From Paenimyroides tangerinum (GTDB taxonomy: Bacteria; Bacteroidota; Bacteroidia; Flavobacteriales; Flavobacteriaceae), in NCBI RefSeq assembly GCF_003865405.1, contig NZ_RQVQ01000019.1:1-64000 (forward strand): a DNA stretch of 64,000 bases. The letters are read 5' to 3'. Shown here piece after piece: positions 7,854-17,620 of this stretch (position 1 is the first letter of the stretch; the number at the start of each line of letters is the position of its first letter). A model generated the notes under the pieces. That model saw nothing but the letters and a program-made list of their open reading frames with translations, had not been told where the DNA came from and searched no databases. Both the position numbers and the translations under genes were made by a program.

Positions 7854-9101
7854 ATGAGATTTTTACATACTTCAGATTGGCATATTGGACAAACATTTTA
7901 TGATTTTGACAGACATCAAGAACATAAATCTTTTTTGGATTGGTTGAATGAAACTCTAAAAAATAAACAAATTGATGTATTGTTAGTTGCGGGCGATATT
8001 TTTGATACAGCTAATCCTTCTGGAAGTTCAATTACTTTGTTTTATTCGTTTTTAAGTCAAATCACCAATAATTATCCGAATTTACAAGTTGTTATTATCG
8101 CAGGAAATCACGATTCTGCAATTCGTTTAGAAATGCCGATTCCGTTACTTCAAAATACAAAAGTTTCTATCATCGGAAGTGTAAAAAAACGAGAAGATAA
8201 ATCTATTGATTACGATGCGTTAACCATTCCATTATTCAATTCAAACAATGAAATTGAAGTTTTCTGTTTGGCGATTCCATTCTTACGAATTGGTGATTAT
8301 CCAAAAACAGAAGAAGGAAATTATGAATATAATTATGGTGTTTCCAAGTTTTATGCAGAAGCTTTTAAAAATATAAATTCAAAAAAAACTGCCAATCAAA
8401 GTGTGATTGCAATGGGACATTTACACGCAATGGGAGTTGAAACAGACCCTGAAGATACAGCAGAACGTCCGATTATTGGTGGCGTTGAAAATATCAATAC
8501 ATCAAGTTTTCCAACGGATTTGAAATATGTTGCTTTAGGTCATATTCACAAACCACAACGACTTTCTGCAAACGATTCTATTCGTTATTCAGGAAGTCCG
8601 ATTCCGCTTTCTTTTTCAGAAAAAACGTATAAACATCAAGTGGTTGTTTTTGAAATTAATAATGGGAATTTTGAACATTTAGAAATCATTGAGATTCCAA
8701 TTCATACACCACTTTTGAGCGTTCCAAAACAGAATAAAATTTTAGAAGAAGTATTTTTTGAATTAGAAAATCTTCCTTTAAAAGATGAAAATGATAAGAA
8801 TCAACCTTATTTAGAAGTAAAAGTACTTTTGAATGAGCCAATTCCTGATTTAAAAAATAGAATTCAAGAAATTGTACAAACAAAAAATGTACGTTTGGCT
8901 CGAATCGATACGAAATTTCCAAAAATCAATGCAAAAACAAACGAAACGGAACTTCAAAATGAAATTGAACTACACGATTTACAACCGATTCACGTTTTAA
9001 ACCGTATTTATTCTGAAAAATACAATGAAGAAATTCCAAATGAATTAGACGTTTTGTTTGAGGATGTTTTAACCGAATTAAATCACGATAATCAAAATTA
9101 A
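7854..9101 (+). CDS. sbcD: SbcD, nuclease subunit of the SbcCD exonuclease
   Basis: This is a calcineurin-type metallophosphoesterase with the Mre11/SbcD metal motifs in order: HTSDWHIG (residues 5-12), VAGDIFD, AGNHDSA, MGHLH and LGHIHKPQ. With SbcC it forms an ATP-dependent nuclease that opens hairpins and processes DNA ends, including palindromes and protein-blocked ends. A TTG three bases upstream could also start the frame, but ATG at 7854 gives the usual SbcD N-terminus. A TAAATTTG box lies at 7824-7831. sbcC begins 1 bp after the stop, so the two are an operon. Confidence 0.95.
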   Translation: MRFLHTSDWHIGQTFYDFDRHQEHKSFLDWLNETLKNKQIDVLLVAGDIFDTANPSGSSITLFYSFLSQITNNYPNLQVVIIAGNHDSAIRLEMPIPLLQNTKVSIIGSVKKREDKSIDYDALTIPLFNSNNEIEVFCLAIPFLRIGDYPKTEEGNYEYNYGVSKFYAEAFKNINSKKTANQSVIAMGHLHAMGVETDPEDTAERPIIGGVENINTSSFPTDLKYVALGHIHKPQRLSANDSIRYSGSPIPLSFSEKTYKHQVVVFEINNGNFEHLEIIEIPIHTPLLSVPKQNKILEEVFFELENLPLKDENDKNQPYLEVKVLLNEPIPDLKNRIQEIVQTKNVRLARIDTKFPKINAKTNETELQNEIELHDLQPIHVLNRIYSEKYNEEIPNELDVLFEDVLTELNHDNQN

Positions 9102-9102
9102 T

Positions 9103-12100
9103 ATGAAAATTACAGCTTTAGAAATAAATAATATTGCTTCGATTGATGGTTGTTATCAAATTGATTTTGAAAGTGAACCTCTGAATTCCATCGGATTATT
9201 TGCAATTACTGGCGCAACTGGTGCAGGAAAATCTACTATTTTAGATGCAATTTGTTTGGCTTTATATAATAAAACGCCACGTTTGGCTCCGTTAACTTCG
9301 ACGGTGCAAATTTTTGATACAAAAGACAAAACCATTTCTAACAAAGACGTGAAAACACTTTTACGCAAAGGAGCGATTCAAGGTCACGTAAAACTGACTT
9401 TTATTGGAGTTGATGGTAAATATTACCGTTCAGAATGGAACATTCGTAGAGCAAATAATCGGTTAACTGGTGCGATTCAAAATGAGATAATTTTATTACA
9501 TAATATTACTGATGATGTTGCTTTTCCAGAAAATAGAAAAACTCTTGTTTTAGCTGAAATTGAACGTTTAGTTGGATTAAAATACGAACAATTTACCAAA
9601 TCGGTTATTTTGGCTCAAGGCGAATTTACTTCGTTTTTAAAAGCCGATGATAATAACCGTGCTGATATTTTAGAAAAACTTACGGGAACAGATATTTATA
9701 GCAAAATATCGAGAAAGGTTTTTGAAAAATATCGATTTCATAAATCAGAAGTTGATGTTTTAAATACGAAATTAGAAATGTTTCAATTGTTCACAGATGA
9801 AGAAATTGAAGCATTGAACAATGAAATTACTTTTTTAGAAACAAGAATTAAGGATTTAAGTTCAGATTTAATTAGTTCAAAAAATATTCAGAATTGGTAT
9901 AAAACGGAAAAGGAAATTCAACAAGAAATTTTGATTGCTCAAAATGTATTAACAGAAAAACGTGAAAAATTAATATCAGAAAGTTCAAGAATTGAACGTT
10001 TTAAAAACATTGAAAAATTTCAAGAAATTAAAGATGTTGTTGTTGCCTTCGAAAAGAATAAAGAAGATAAAAAACAACAGTTTGAATTATTAGAAAATAA
10101 TATCCAAACAACTAAAATACAATCAGATAAGTTAAATGATTTAAATAATGAATTAAATATATTTCGAGAACAATTTAATAACAAGAAAATTGAATTCGAA
10201 AAAAACATTCCTTTATATAAAGATGCAAGAAACTTAGATTTACGTATCGAAATTGAACATAAAAATCTTAATGAAAAAGAATCCAAAAAATCGGAATTAG
10301 AAAACAATTGGATTAAAATAAATTCAGAATTATCTTCAAAGAAAATAAACGAAAACGAAATCAATCAACATAAAATTCAAATCAATCAATGGTTTGAACA
10401 GAATCGAATTTATGAAACATTTATTGCTAATGAAAATTTGGTTTTAGCTTATTTGAATGATATTCAAGAAAATAATCAAGGGATTCCTGAAGAAGAACAA
10501 AAGATTCAACAATTTGTAGCGAAAAGAAATAGTTTCGGTCCAATTTTGGAAACTAAAATTGCAGAAGAAATCGAAAAAACATCGTCAGAAATCGAGCTTA
10601 CAAAATCGATTGCTGAATTAGATTCTATTCTGAAAAATAAGAATTTACCTGAACTTGAAAACGCTTTAAAAGAACTTAATTCAATACAAAATTCTAAAAA
10701 AAATGATTTAGAAAATCTGCAAAATATCATTCAAAAAAAAGAACATTTAGAGAAAATCGAATCAAAAATTACAGATTTCGAACAAAAAAGCATCGAAATC
10801 AAATCAGATTTATCGAAAATCGAGCTAAAAAAGAATGAAACTACGATTCAAAAAAATACTTTGCAAAATGTTTTGAATCGAATGTTATTAGAAAAATCAA
10901 AAGACGTTATTGAACTTAGAGCGAATTTGATAAATGATCAAGCTTGTCCAGTTTGCGGTTCGTTAGAACATCCGTACGCAAAGTACAATTCGTTAGATAA
11001 AATTACTGACGAAACTAAAATTGAATTCGAAAATTTAGAAAAGAAACTTCAAAATTTAACTTCAGAATCAGCAAGTTTAAGTCAACAATTAATTCAGATT
11101 ACAACAACTATTTCAGATTACAAAGAAGAAAAAAACAAAATCCAAATTGAAATCGATAAACTTAATTTCACGGTTAAATTGATTTCTAATTATGATTTTA
11201 ATTTCAATGAAACAGAAAATTTTGGTCTTATTTCAGAAGCATTAAAAACAATTTCTGAAAATATAAATTCGTTAGAAACTGATTTAGGATATTTGAAAAG
11301 ACATTGGTTTCAAAGAGAAGAATTTCAGCAAAAACTTTATTTCTTACATCAAGAAAAAGTAAAATTAAATCAAGAAATAAATGAATTAAAACAAGAAATT
11401 TCTGATTTAAATTATAAATTAGAATTACATTCTAATCAAATTCATACAAAAAAAGAAAATTATAATCGATTAATTGAGGAAGTTTCAAGAGTTTTAGATA
11501 ACAATCTTTGGTTAGATTTTTGGCAACAAAATGAAAATGAATTTATTAGAATTCATAAACAAATGGCAGACGATTGGAGAAAACATCAATCTGAATTAGA
11601 AAATCTTTCGGAAAAAAGAATTAAAATTCAAACTGAAATTCAAGAAATCGAAAAAGCTTTGTATTTAAAAAATGAAGAAGTTCAAAAATCAAAAATTGAA
11701 TTATTCGATTTACAATCAGACTTTGAAAAGATTAAATCTAAACGTTTACAATTTTTCAATGGAGAATCAATTGATTTTGTTGAAAATAAATTGAATTCTG
11801 AAATACAAAATTTAAATCAAACTATTGAAAGTAAAAATTTAGAAAAGCTAGAAATCAACAATAAAATTATTGAACTGAATTCTCAAAAAAATGGTTTCGA
11901 AGATTATTTAAAAAAACTAGATTCGACTTTAAATCAATATCAAACGGAAATAAATAATTGGTCTGAAACCAACGAAATTTCTCTTGAAAATGTATCCGTT
12001 TATTTACAATTTAATGCCGAATGGATTCAAAATGAAAGAAATTACATTCAACAAATTCATACCGAAATTGATAAGCAATTAGCTTTATTTGAAGATAAAA

Positions 12101-12810
12101 AACATACTTTAGAAAAACATTCTAAAAACAATAAACCGGAAATTTATGAAGAAGAAATAATACTTAAAATTAACGAAATTGAAATACAAATAAATGAATT
12201 AAAAGAAAAAGCACTTTCAAATAAACATCATCTGCAAACCGATTTTGACCAAAGAAAAACACAAAGTAGTTTGATTGAAAAAAGAATTCAATTAGGCAAT
12301 ATTGCGACAAAATGGAATCAGCTTAATGATTTAATTGGTAGTGCAGATGGCGCAAAATTCAAGAAAATCGCACAAGAATATACGTTGGATATTTTATTGC
12401 GTTATGCAAATATTCATCTTAAAAAAATCAATCGACGTTATGTTTTAGAACGAATTCCAAACACTTTGAGTTTACAAGTAATTGACAACGATATGGCGTG
12501 TGAAATTCGTTCGGTACATTCATTATCTGGAGGCGAATCATTCTTAGTTTCATTGGCTTTAGCTTTGGCTTTATCATCGCTTTCATCATCAAAAATGAAT
12601 ATCGAATCCTTGTTTATTGATGAAGGTTTTGGAACATTAGATGCTCAAACATTAGCAATTGCAATGGATGCTTTGGAAAGTTTACAAAATCAAGGTAAAA
12701 AAGTGGGTGTAATTTCTCACGTTTCTGAAATGACAGAACGAATACCAGTGCAAATTCACGTTGAAAAACACGGAAACGGACGAAGTTCAATCGAAATTAT
12801 ATCTTTTTAA
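9103..12810 (+). CDS. sbcC: SbcC, SMC-like ATPase subunit of SbcCD
   Basis: This 1235-residue Rad50-type ATPase has Walker A GATGAGKS at 37-44, two long coiled-coil arms (about 200-600 and 630-1080), the zinc hook CPVC at 615-618, the ABC signature LSGGES near 1141, and Walker B LFIDEG near 1170 followed by the D-loop TLD. ATP binding controls access of DNA to the SbcD nuclease, and the hook joins two heads. All catalytic elements are present and the length is normal. A hairpin terminator starts 2 bp after the stop. Confidence 0.95.
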   Translation: MKITALEINNIASIDGCYQIDFESEPLNSIGLFAITGATGAGKSTILDAICLALYNKTPRLAPLTSTVQIFDTKDKTISNKDVKTLLRKGAIQGHVKLTFIGVDGKYYRSEWNIRRANNRLTGAIQNEIILLHNITDDVAFPENRKTLVLAEIERLVGLKYEQFTKSVILAQGEFTSFLKADDNNRADILEKLTGTDIYSKISRKVFEKYRFHKSEVDVLNTKLEMFQLFTDEEIEALNNEITFLETRIKDLSSDLISSKNIQNWYKTEKEIQQEILIAQNVLTEKREKLISESSRIERFKNIEKFQEIKDVVVAFEKNKEDKKQQFELLENNIQTTKIQSDKLNDLNNELNIFREQFNNKKIEFEKNIPLYKDARNLDLRIEIEHKNLNEKESKKSELENNWIKINSELSSKKINENEINQHKIQINQWFEQNRIYETFIANENLVLAYLNDIQENNQGIPEEEQKIQQFVAKRNSFGPILETKIAEEIEKTSSEIELTKSIAELDSILKNKNLPELENALKELNSIQNSKKNDLENLQNIIQKKEHLEKIESKITDFEQKSIEIKSDLSKIELKKNETTIQKNTLQNVLNRMLLEKSKDVIELRANLINDQACPVCGSLEHPYAKYNSLDKITDETKIEFENLEKKLQNLTSESASLSQQLIQITTTISDYKEEKNKIQIEIDKLNFTVKLISNYDFNFNETENFGLISEALKTISENINSLETDLGYLKRHWFQREEFQQKLYFLHQEKVKLNQEINELKQEISDLNYKLELHSNQIHTKKENYNRLIEEVSRVLDNNLWLDFWQQNENEFIRIHKQMADDWRKHQSELENLSEKRIKIQTEIQEIEKALYLKNEEVQKSKIELFDLQSDFEKIKSKRLQFFNGESIDFVENKLNSEIQNLNQTIESKNLEKLEINNKIIELNSQKNGFEDYLKKLDSTLNQYQTEINNWSETNEISLENVSVYLQFNAEWIQNERNYIQQIHTEIDKQLALFEDKKHTLEKHSKNNKPEIYEEEIILKINEIEIQINELKEKALSNKHHLQTDFDQRKTQSSLIEKRIQLGNIATKWNQLNDLIGSADGAKFKKIAQEYTLDILLRYANIHLKKINRRYVLERIPNTLSLQVIDNDMACEIRSVHSLSGGESFLVSLALALALSSLSSSKMNIESLFIDEGFGTLDAQTLAIAMDALESLQNQGKKVGVISHVSEMTERIPVQIHVEKHGNGRSSIEIISF

Positions 12811-12811
12811 A

Positions 12812-12838
12812 ATATCGCTCGATGAGCGATATTTTTAT
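12812..12838 (+). terminator. Terminator of sbcDC operon
   Basis: ATATCGCTC and GAGCGATAT form a 9-bp perfect stem with a 3-base loop, followed by a T-run. Confidence 0.85.
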
Positions 12839-12894
12839 TTCTATTTTAATGAAAAAACACGGAAGCTTTACTATCTTAGCATAAAATTTTTAGA

Positions 12895-13740
12895 ATGAAA
12901 ACGGTTAAAATCGTAGGTGTTCCTGAACACTTTAATTTACCTTGGCAACTTTGCCTTGAAAATGGAGAATTTAGCGAAATCGGAATCGATTTAGAATGGA
13001 CAGATATTCCTGAAGGAACTGGGAAAATGTGTCAAATGTTACGCAATAACGAAACTGATTTGGCGGTTATCTTGACCGAAGGAATTCTTAAAGATATTTC
13101 TAACGGAAATGAATCTGTTGTGCTTCAACAATACGTTTCTTCACCTTTGCAATGGGGAATTCACGTTGCAGCATCTAGCCCATTTCAAAACATTTCTGAA
13201 CTTCAAAACAAAAAAGTTGCAATTAGCAGAAACGGTTCTGGTTCTCAACTTATGGCTATTGTAAATGCAAAAAATGAAGGTTGGAAAAGTGATGATTTGA
13301 ATTTTGAAATCGTAAATACTTTAGATGGCGCGGTTGTTGCTTTAACAGAAAACAAAGCCGATTATTTTATGTGGGACCGTTTTATGACGCAACCTGTAGT
13401 TGACAAAGGAATTTTTAGAAGAATTGGTGTTTGTCCTACTCCTTGGCCTTGTTTTGTGATTGTTGCTAGGAAAGAATTCTATGAAAATAACAAAGCAATG
13501 ATTAATAATCTTTTGGAAGTTATAAATAATACAACTATTGAATTCAAACAAATTCCAAGTATTGATAAAACATTAGCTTCTCGTTATGAACAAAAGTTAG
13601 AAGATATTCAAGAATGGTTAAAAATTACCAAATGGTCACAAAAACAATTGACTGAAAAACAATTTGAAACGATTCAAATACAATTACAAGATTTAGGAAT
13701 AATCGAAAATAAATTAAACTATTCTGAAGTTATTAAATAA
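12895..13740 (+). CDS. Periplasmic-binding-protein-like (type 2) domain protein without signal peptide
   Basis: The fold looks like an ABC-transporter substrate-binding protein of the SsuA/NMT1 (THI5-like) type: an opening strand VKIVGVPEHFNLPW, then DLAVILTEGILKDI, LQNKKVAISRNGSGSQLMAI and a second lobe with DYFMWDRFM. There is no signal peptide or lipobox, so it is probably cytosolic and not part of a standard importer; no permease or ATPase genes are next to it. Flavobacteria carry such stand-alone versions annotated only as substrate-binding domain proteins. A TATCTTAG box at 12872-12879 may be its -7 element. The next gene starts immediately after its stop. Ligand and role are unknown. 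Confidence 0.65.
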   Translation: MKTVKIVGVPEHFNLPWQLCLENGEFSEIGIDLEWTDIPEGTGKMCQMLRNNETDLAVILTEGILKDISNGNESVVLQQYVSSPLQWGIHVAASSPFQNISELQNKKVAISRNGSGSQLMAIVNAKNEGWKSDDLNFEIVNTLDGAVVALTENKADYFMWDRFMTQPVVDKGIFRRIGVCPTPWPCFVIVARKEFYENNKAMINNLLEVINNTTIEFKQIPSIDKTLASRYEQKLEDIQEWLKITKWSQKQLTEKQFETIQIQLQDLGIIENKLNYSEVIK

Positions 13741-14673
13741 ATGACCAATCCAACAATAGTAAAGGCTAAAGCCACCATTCGCAAGTTTAGGATACCTAAG
13801 CCTTGGGATTCTATTGTTATTTTTGTACTGAATATTCTGATATTAATTCCTGTTTTTATTATTCTACATCAAGTTTTAATTGACCCAGATTGGCCGATTC
13901 ATTTAGATAGAATTTTGCTTTTTTTGGCGATTATTATTGGAATGCAATTTCTATTAAGTTATTTTAAGAAGTTTATTTTCTTTATTTTAATTATTTATTT
14001 AGGAACTTTAATTTGGGGAACATTGTTTCAAGGATATGGTTTTAATTCCGTTTACGAAGATTATCGCGCAATGATTTTTGCGATGTCAGCAGATCCGAAT
14101 CCACAAGATGTGATTGTATCAAAATTACTCCCATTTCCAAATAAATCAAAAATTGAAGCTGCTGTTGAATATAACAATCCGAAAGTAAGAAATTACGCAT
14201 TAATGGCAACGACGAAACATTTTAGAGATGTAAAAGGTTTTCACGATTATAGACAAATTATTCAATGTTTTGCTATTTTCAAAGAAGTTCAAAGTCGTTG
14301 GAATTATGTAAACGATCCGAAAAATAGAGAATACATTGCTAAAGCTACAGAATCTTTAGAACATTTTTCAGGAGATTGTGATGATCATGCAATTTTAATG
14401 GCATCTTTAATTCGTGCAGTTGGCGGAACACCTAGAATTATTCATACGCAAGCACATATGTATCCTGAAATGTTGATTGGTGATGAATCTAATCTTGAAA
14501 ATATTATTTACTTGATTCAAGAAGTTTTATTTAAAGATGAAAGTAAAGGAAAACAAATTTTTTATCACATTGATGAACGTGGAAAGGTTTGGTTAAATCT
14601 AGATTATACAGCAAAATATCCTGGTGGCCCATTTATGTCTGAGGAAATTTTAGGACAATTAACTTTTGAATAA
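13741..14673 (+). CDS. Membrane protein with transglutaminase-like domain
   Basis: Residues 25-95 contain three hydrophobic segments. The soluble part carries a transglutaminase-like core: FSGDCDDHAILMASLIRAVG with the putative nucleophile Cys213, then IIHTQAHMYPE with a candidate His, and a later Asp in WLNLDYTAKYPGG. Such domains are cysteine proteases or peptide-modifying enzymes; the substrate is unknown. It follows the preceding gene with no gap and precedes the DUF423 gene by 2 bp, so the three form a tight operon. Confidence 0.7.
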   Translation: MTNPTIVKAKATIRKFRIPKPWDSIVIFVLNILILIPVFIILHQVLIDPDWPIHLDRILLFLAIIIGMQFLLSYFKKFIFFILIIYLGTLIWGTLFQGYGFNSVYEDYRAMIFAMSADPNPQDVIVSKLLPFPNKSKIEAAVEYNNPKVRNYALMATTKHFRDVKGFHDYRQIIQCFAIFKEVQSRWNYVNDPKNREYIAKATESLEHFSGDCDDHAILMASLIRAVGGTPRIIHTQAHMYPEMLIGDESNLENIIYLIQEVLFKDESKGKQIFYHIDERGKVWLNLDYTAKYPGGPFMSEEILGQLTFE

Positions 14674-14675
14674 AA

Positions 14676-15047
14676 ATGAATACAACAATCATAATTGTAG
14701 GGGCAATTTTTGGAGCTCTTTCCGTAATTTTAGGTGCATTTGGAGCACATGCTTTTAAAAAATTCATGAATGAAGAACAATTAAAAAACTACGAAACAGG
14801 AATAAAATATCAAATGTATCACGCTATTTTATTGATCGTTATTGGATTTAATGCAGATTTATTTCAAAATGCACAAATCATATTAATCTTACTGTCTTTA
14901 GGAATATTGTTATTCTCTTTTAGTATTTATGGCTTAACTATTACAAGTGCTTTAAACAAAAAATGGAGAATCTTAGGTCCAATTACACCAATTGGTGGTT
15001 TATTACTTGTAAGTGGCTGGCTTTCAATAATTATAAATTTTATATAA
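14676..15047 (+). CDS. DUF423 family inner-membrane protein
   Basis: This 123-residue protein with four hydrophobic segments has the DUF423 (YgdD/YwdK) pattern: a start of the type IFGALSVILGAFGAHAFKK, YETGIKYQMYHA, and a C-terminal LGPITPIGGLLLVSGWL. The family is widespread and its function is unestablished. It is last in the 12895-15047 operon. Confidence 0.88.
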   Translation: MNTTIIIVGAIFGALSVILGAFGAHAFKKFMNEEQLKNYETGIKYQMYHAILLIVIGFNADLFQNAQIILILLSLGILLFSFSIYGLTITSALNKKWRILGPITPIGGLLLVSGWLSIIINFI

Positions 15048-15116
15048 TTTTATTAAAGTTGATTACTTATTTATTACTTTTGCGAAATAATATTTAAAAT
15101 AAATAACAAATTATAA

Positions 15117-16235
15117 ATGAAAAAAATTTTCACTTTAGCGTGTGCAGTTGCTGTACTTGCTTCTTGTAACAATTCAGCAGATAGTTACATAATAAATGGT
15201 ACTATACAAGGTTTTGAAGATGGTACAAAAGTTTACATTAACGAACAAGGTGAACAAGGTTTCGTAAAAATCGATTCTACGGAAATTAAAGGAGGAATGT
15301 TCGAATTTAAAGGATCTGCAACTGAACCAGACATCAAATTTTTAGAATTAGGAACAACTGAAGAATTTGTAGTTCCATTTATTTTAGAAAATGGTGAAAT
15401 TAAAGTAACTTACGATAAAGCTAAACCAGAAGATTCAAAGGTTGTTGGTACTAAAAACAATGATTATTTAGCAGCTTACAATACTGAAGCTTTTAAATTA
15501 CAAAAAGCTGCTCGTGATTTTCAAGAACAGAATAACGAAAAAATGATGCAAGCTCAACAAACTCAAGATATGGCTACTATGGAGAGTTTGATGGCTGAAT
15601 ACAATAAATTTGGAGAAGAAATTAAAAAACAAAATAAAGATTATGTAAGTAAAAATAAAGATGCTTATATTTCTCTTTTATTATTAGAACAATTAACAGC
15701 TTCTCAAGCAATCACTAGTGAAGAATTCAAGACATATTACGATGCTTTAGATTCTACTTTAAAAACTACTAAAAAAGGTAAAGAGCTTGCTGAAAAATTA
15801 GCTACAATGGAAAAAGTGGCAGTAGGAAAAATGGCACCAGATTTCTCTGCACCAAATCCTGAAGGAAAAATGGTTTCTTTAAAAGAAAGTTTAGGAAAAG
15901 TTACAATTATTGATTTTTGGGCTGCTTGGTGCGGACCATGTCGTCAAGAAAACCCAAATATTGTTGCGTTATACAACAAATACAAAGATCAAGGTTTAGC
16001 AATTATTGGAGTATCTTTAGATAAAGATGCTGAATCTTGGAAAAAAGCAATTGCAGATGATAATTTAACTTGGACTCAGGTTTCTAACATCAAACATTGG
16101 CAAGATCCAATTGCTAAAGAATACAATGTACAAAGTATTCCTGCAATGTTTGTTTTAGATGCTTCTGGAAAAATCGTAGCTAAAGATTTAAGAGGTGCAG
16201 AATTAGATGCTAAAATTGCTGAGTTATTAAAATAA
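15117..16235 (+). CDS. TlpA-like thioredoxin lipoprotein with DUF4369 domain (copy 1)
   Basis: A lipoprotein signal ends at LASC17. Residues about 24-115 are a DUF4369 beta-domain (INGTIQGFEDGTKVYINEQG), followed by a helical linker and an AhpC/TSA-TlpA thioredoxin domain (about 235-372) with active site WCGPC, Cys272 and Cys275. This architecture is typical of periplasmic thiol-disulfide reductases of Bacteroidota. A TACTTTTG box at 15075-15082 is the likely -7 element. It is a tandem duplicate of the next gene, with very high identity in the first DUF4369 strands and the thioredoxin core. Confidence 0.9.
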   Translation: MKKIFTLACAVAVLASCNNSADSYIINGTIQGFEDGTKVYINEQGEQGFVKIDSTEIKGGMFEFKGSATEPDIKFLELGTTEEFVVPFILENGEIKVTYDKAKPEDSKVVGTKNNDYLAAYNTEAFKLQKAARDFQEQNNEKMMQAQQTQDMATMESLMAEYNKFGEEIKKQNKDYVSKNKDAYISLLLLEQLTASQAITSEEFKTYYDALDSTLKTTKKGKELAEKLATMEKVAVGKMAPDFSAPNPEGKMVSLKESLGKVTIIDFWAAWCGPCRQENPNIVALYNKYKDQGLAIIGVSLDKDAESWKKAIADDNLTWTQVSNIKHWQDPIAKEYNVQSIPAMFVLDASGKIVAKDLRGAELDAKIAELLK

Positions 16236-16257
16236 TATCCAATTTTATACTATATTT

Positions 16258-16291
16258 AAAGTCGATACGTTTATATGTATCGACTTTTTTA
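16258..16291 (+). terminator. Terminator between the two TlpA-like genes
   Basis: AAAGTCGATAC pairs with GTATCGACTTT, followed by a T-run. The paralogs are therefore probably separate transcripts or partially attenuated. Confidence 0.85.
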
Positions 16292-16309
16292 TTAAAAAAC
16301 ATTTTAATC

Positions 16310-17482
16310 ATGAAAAACATAAAATTCTTTTTAATTGCTTCTTTATTTGCATTTAGTTCACAAACACAAGCAAAAATATCAATTCTTAATAAAACTTTAA
16401 AAGTCAATTCTTTTGATCAAAAAAAAAATAAATTCACGATTAAAGGAAATGTTCAAGGTTTTGAAGATGGTACAAAAGTTTACATTAACGAACAAGGTGA
16501 ACAAGGTTTCATTAAAATCGATTCTACAGTAATAAAAAACAATACTTTTATTATCAATGGAATTGTAAATGAATTAGAACTCGCATTTATAGAAATTGGT
16601 AATACACAAGAATATATTGTACCGTTTGTAATTGAAAAAGGTGAAATTAAAGTAACTTATGATAAAGCTAATCCAGATAATGCTAAAGTAATTGGAACAA
16701 AAAACAATGACTATTTAGCAGTTTATAACACCGAATCAAATAAAATACAAAGAGAAATTCGAGATTTTCAAGAGTTAAATAATGAAAAAATGATGAATGC
16801 CCAACAAAGTCAAGATAAACAAACTATCGATGATTTAATGGCAGAATATCAAAAAATCAACTCGAAATTAGTCAATCAAAATATAGATTTAATCAAAAAA
16901 AATAAAGACGCCTATATTTCATTAATAATTATAGAACAATTAATGAATGGCGAAACTATTACTTTTGAAGAATATAAATCCTATTTTGAAGCTTTTGATT
17001 CAAAATTAAAAAATACTAAAAAAGGAAAAGAAATCAACCAAAGAATAGAAAGTTTAGAAAAAGTTGCCATAGGTCAAATAGCTCCAGATTTCTCAGCACC
17101 AAATCCTGAAGGAAAAATGATTTCTTTAAAAGAAAGTTTAGGAAAAGTTACCATTATTGATTTTTGGGCTGCTTGGTGTGGACCATGTCGTCAAGAAAAT
17201 CCGAATTTTGTTGCGTTATATAATAAATACAAAAACAAAGGATTACAAATAATTGGTGTTTCTTTAGACAGAGATGCTGAAGCTTGGAAAAATGCCATTG
17301 CTAAAGATCAATTGACTTGGATTCAGATTTCTAACATCAAGCATTGGCAGGATCCTATTGCACAATTGTACCAAGTTAGCTCAATACCAAAAACGTTTAT
17401 TTTAGATTCTTCAGGTAAAATTATAGCTAAAGATTTAAGAGGTGCTGAATTGGATACTAAGATTGCAGAATTATTAAAATAA
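16310..17482 (+). CDS. TlpA-like periplasmic thioredoxin with DUF4369 domain (copy 2)
   Basis: Same architecture as the preceding gene: DUF4369 at about 43-135 and a TlpA/AhpC-TSA domain with WCGPC at Cys290 and Cys293. It has an ordinary Sec signal (FFLIASLFAFSSQTQA) and no lipobox cysteine, so this copy should be soluble in the periplasm while copy 1 is lipid-anchored. A 57-bp block (16454-16510) is identical to 15207-15263 in copy 1, and the thioredoxin core is nearly identical. It ends at its own terminator. Confidence 0.9.
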   Translation: MKNIKFFLIASLFAFSSQTQAKISILNKTLKVNSFDQKKNKFTIKGNVQGFEDGTKVYINEQGEQGFIKIDSTVIKNNTFIINGIVNELELAFIEIGNTQEYIVPFVIEKGEIKVTYDKANPDNAKVIGTKNNDYLAVYNTESNKIQREIRDFQELNNEKMMNAQQSQDKQTIDDLMAEYQKINSKLVNQNIDLIKKNKDAYISLIIIEQLMNGETITFEEYKSYFEAFDSKLKNTKKGKEINQRIESLEKVAIGQIAPDFSAPNPEGKMISLKESLGKVTIIDFWAAWCGPCRQENPNFVALYNKYKNKGLQIIGVSLDRDAEAWKNAIAKDQLTWIQISNIKHWQDPIAQLYQVSSIPKTFILDSSGKIIAKDLRGAELDTKIAELLK

Positions 17483-17493
17483 ATTTAAAATGA

Positions 17494-17533
17494 AAAACTA
17501 CCTCTAAAATTTGTTGGAGGTAGTTTTTTATAA
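17494..17533 (+). terminator. Terminator after second TlpA-like gene
   Basis: AAAACTACCTC pairs with GAGGTAGTTTT over a 12-base loop, followed by T-rich sequence. Confidence 0.85.
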
Positions 17534-17620
17534 CATAGATTCAAAAAACAAAACGAAAATAAACTATCTTAAAAATGTAGATTTTTTTGAACAATAAAAA
17601 TATAATCTTACATCAATCAA

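Noticed and set aside
15117..17482. Frameshifted or broken duplicate in the TlpA pair
   Set aside because: Both copies are full length with intact signal peptides and WCGPC active sites.
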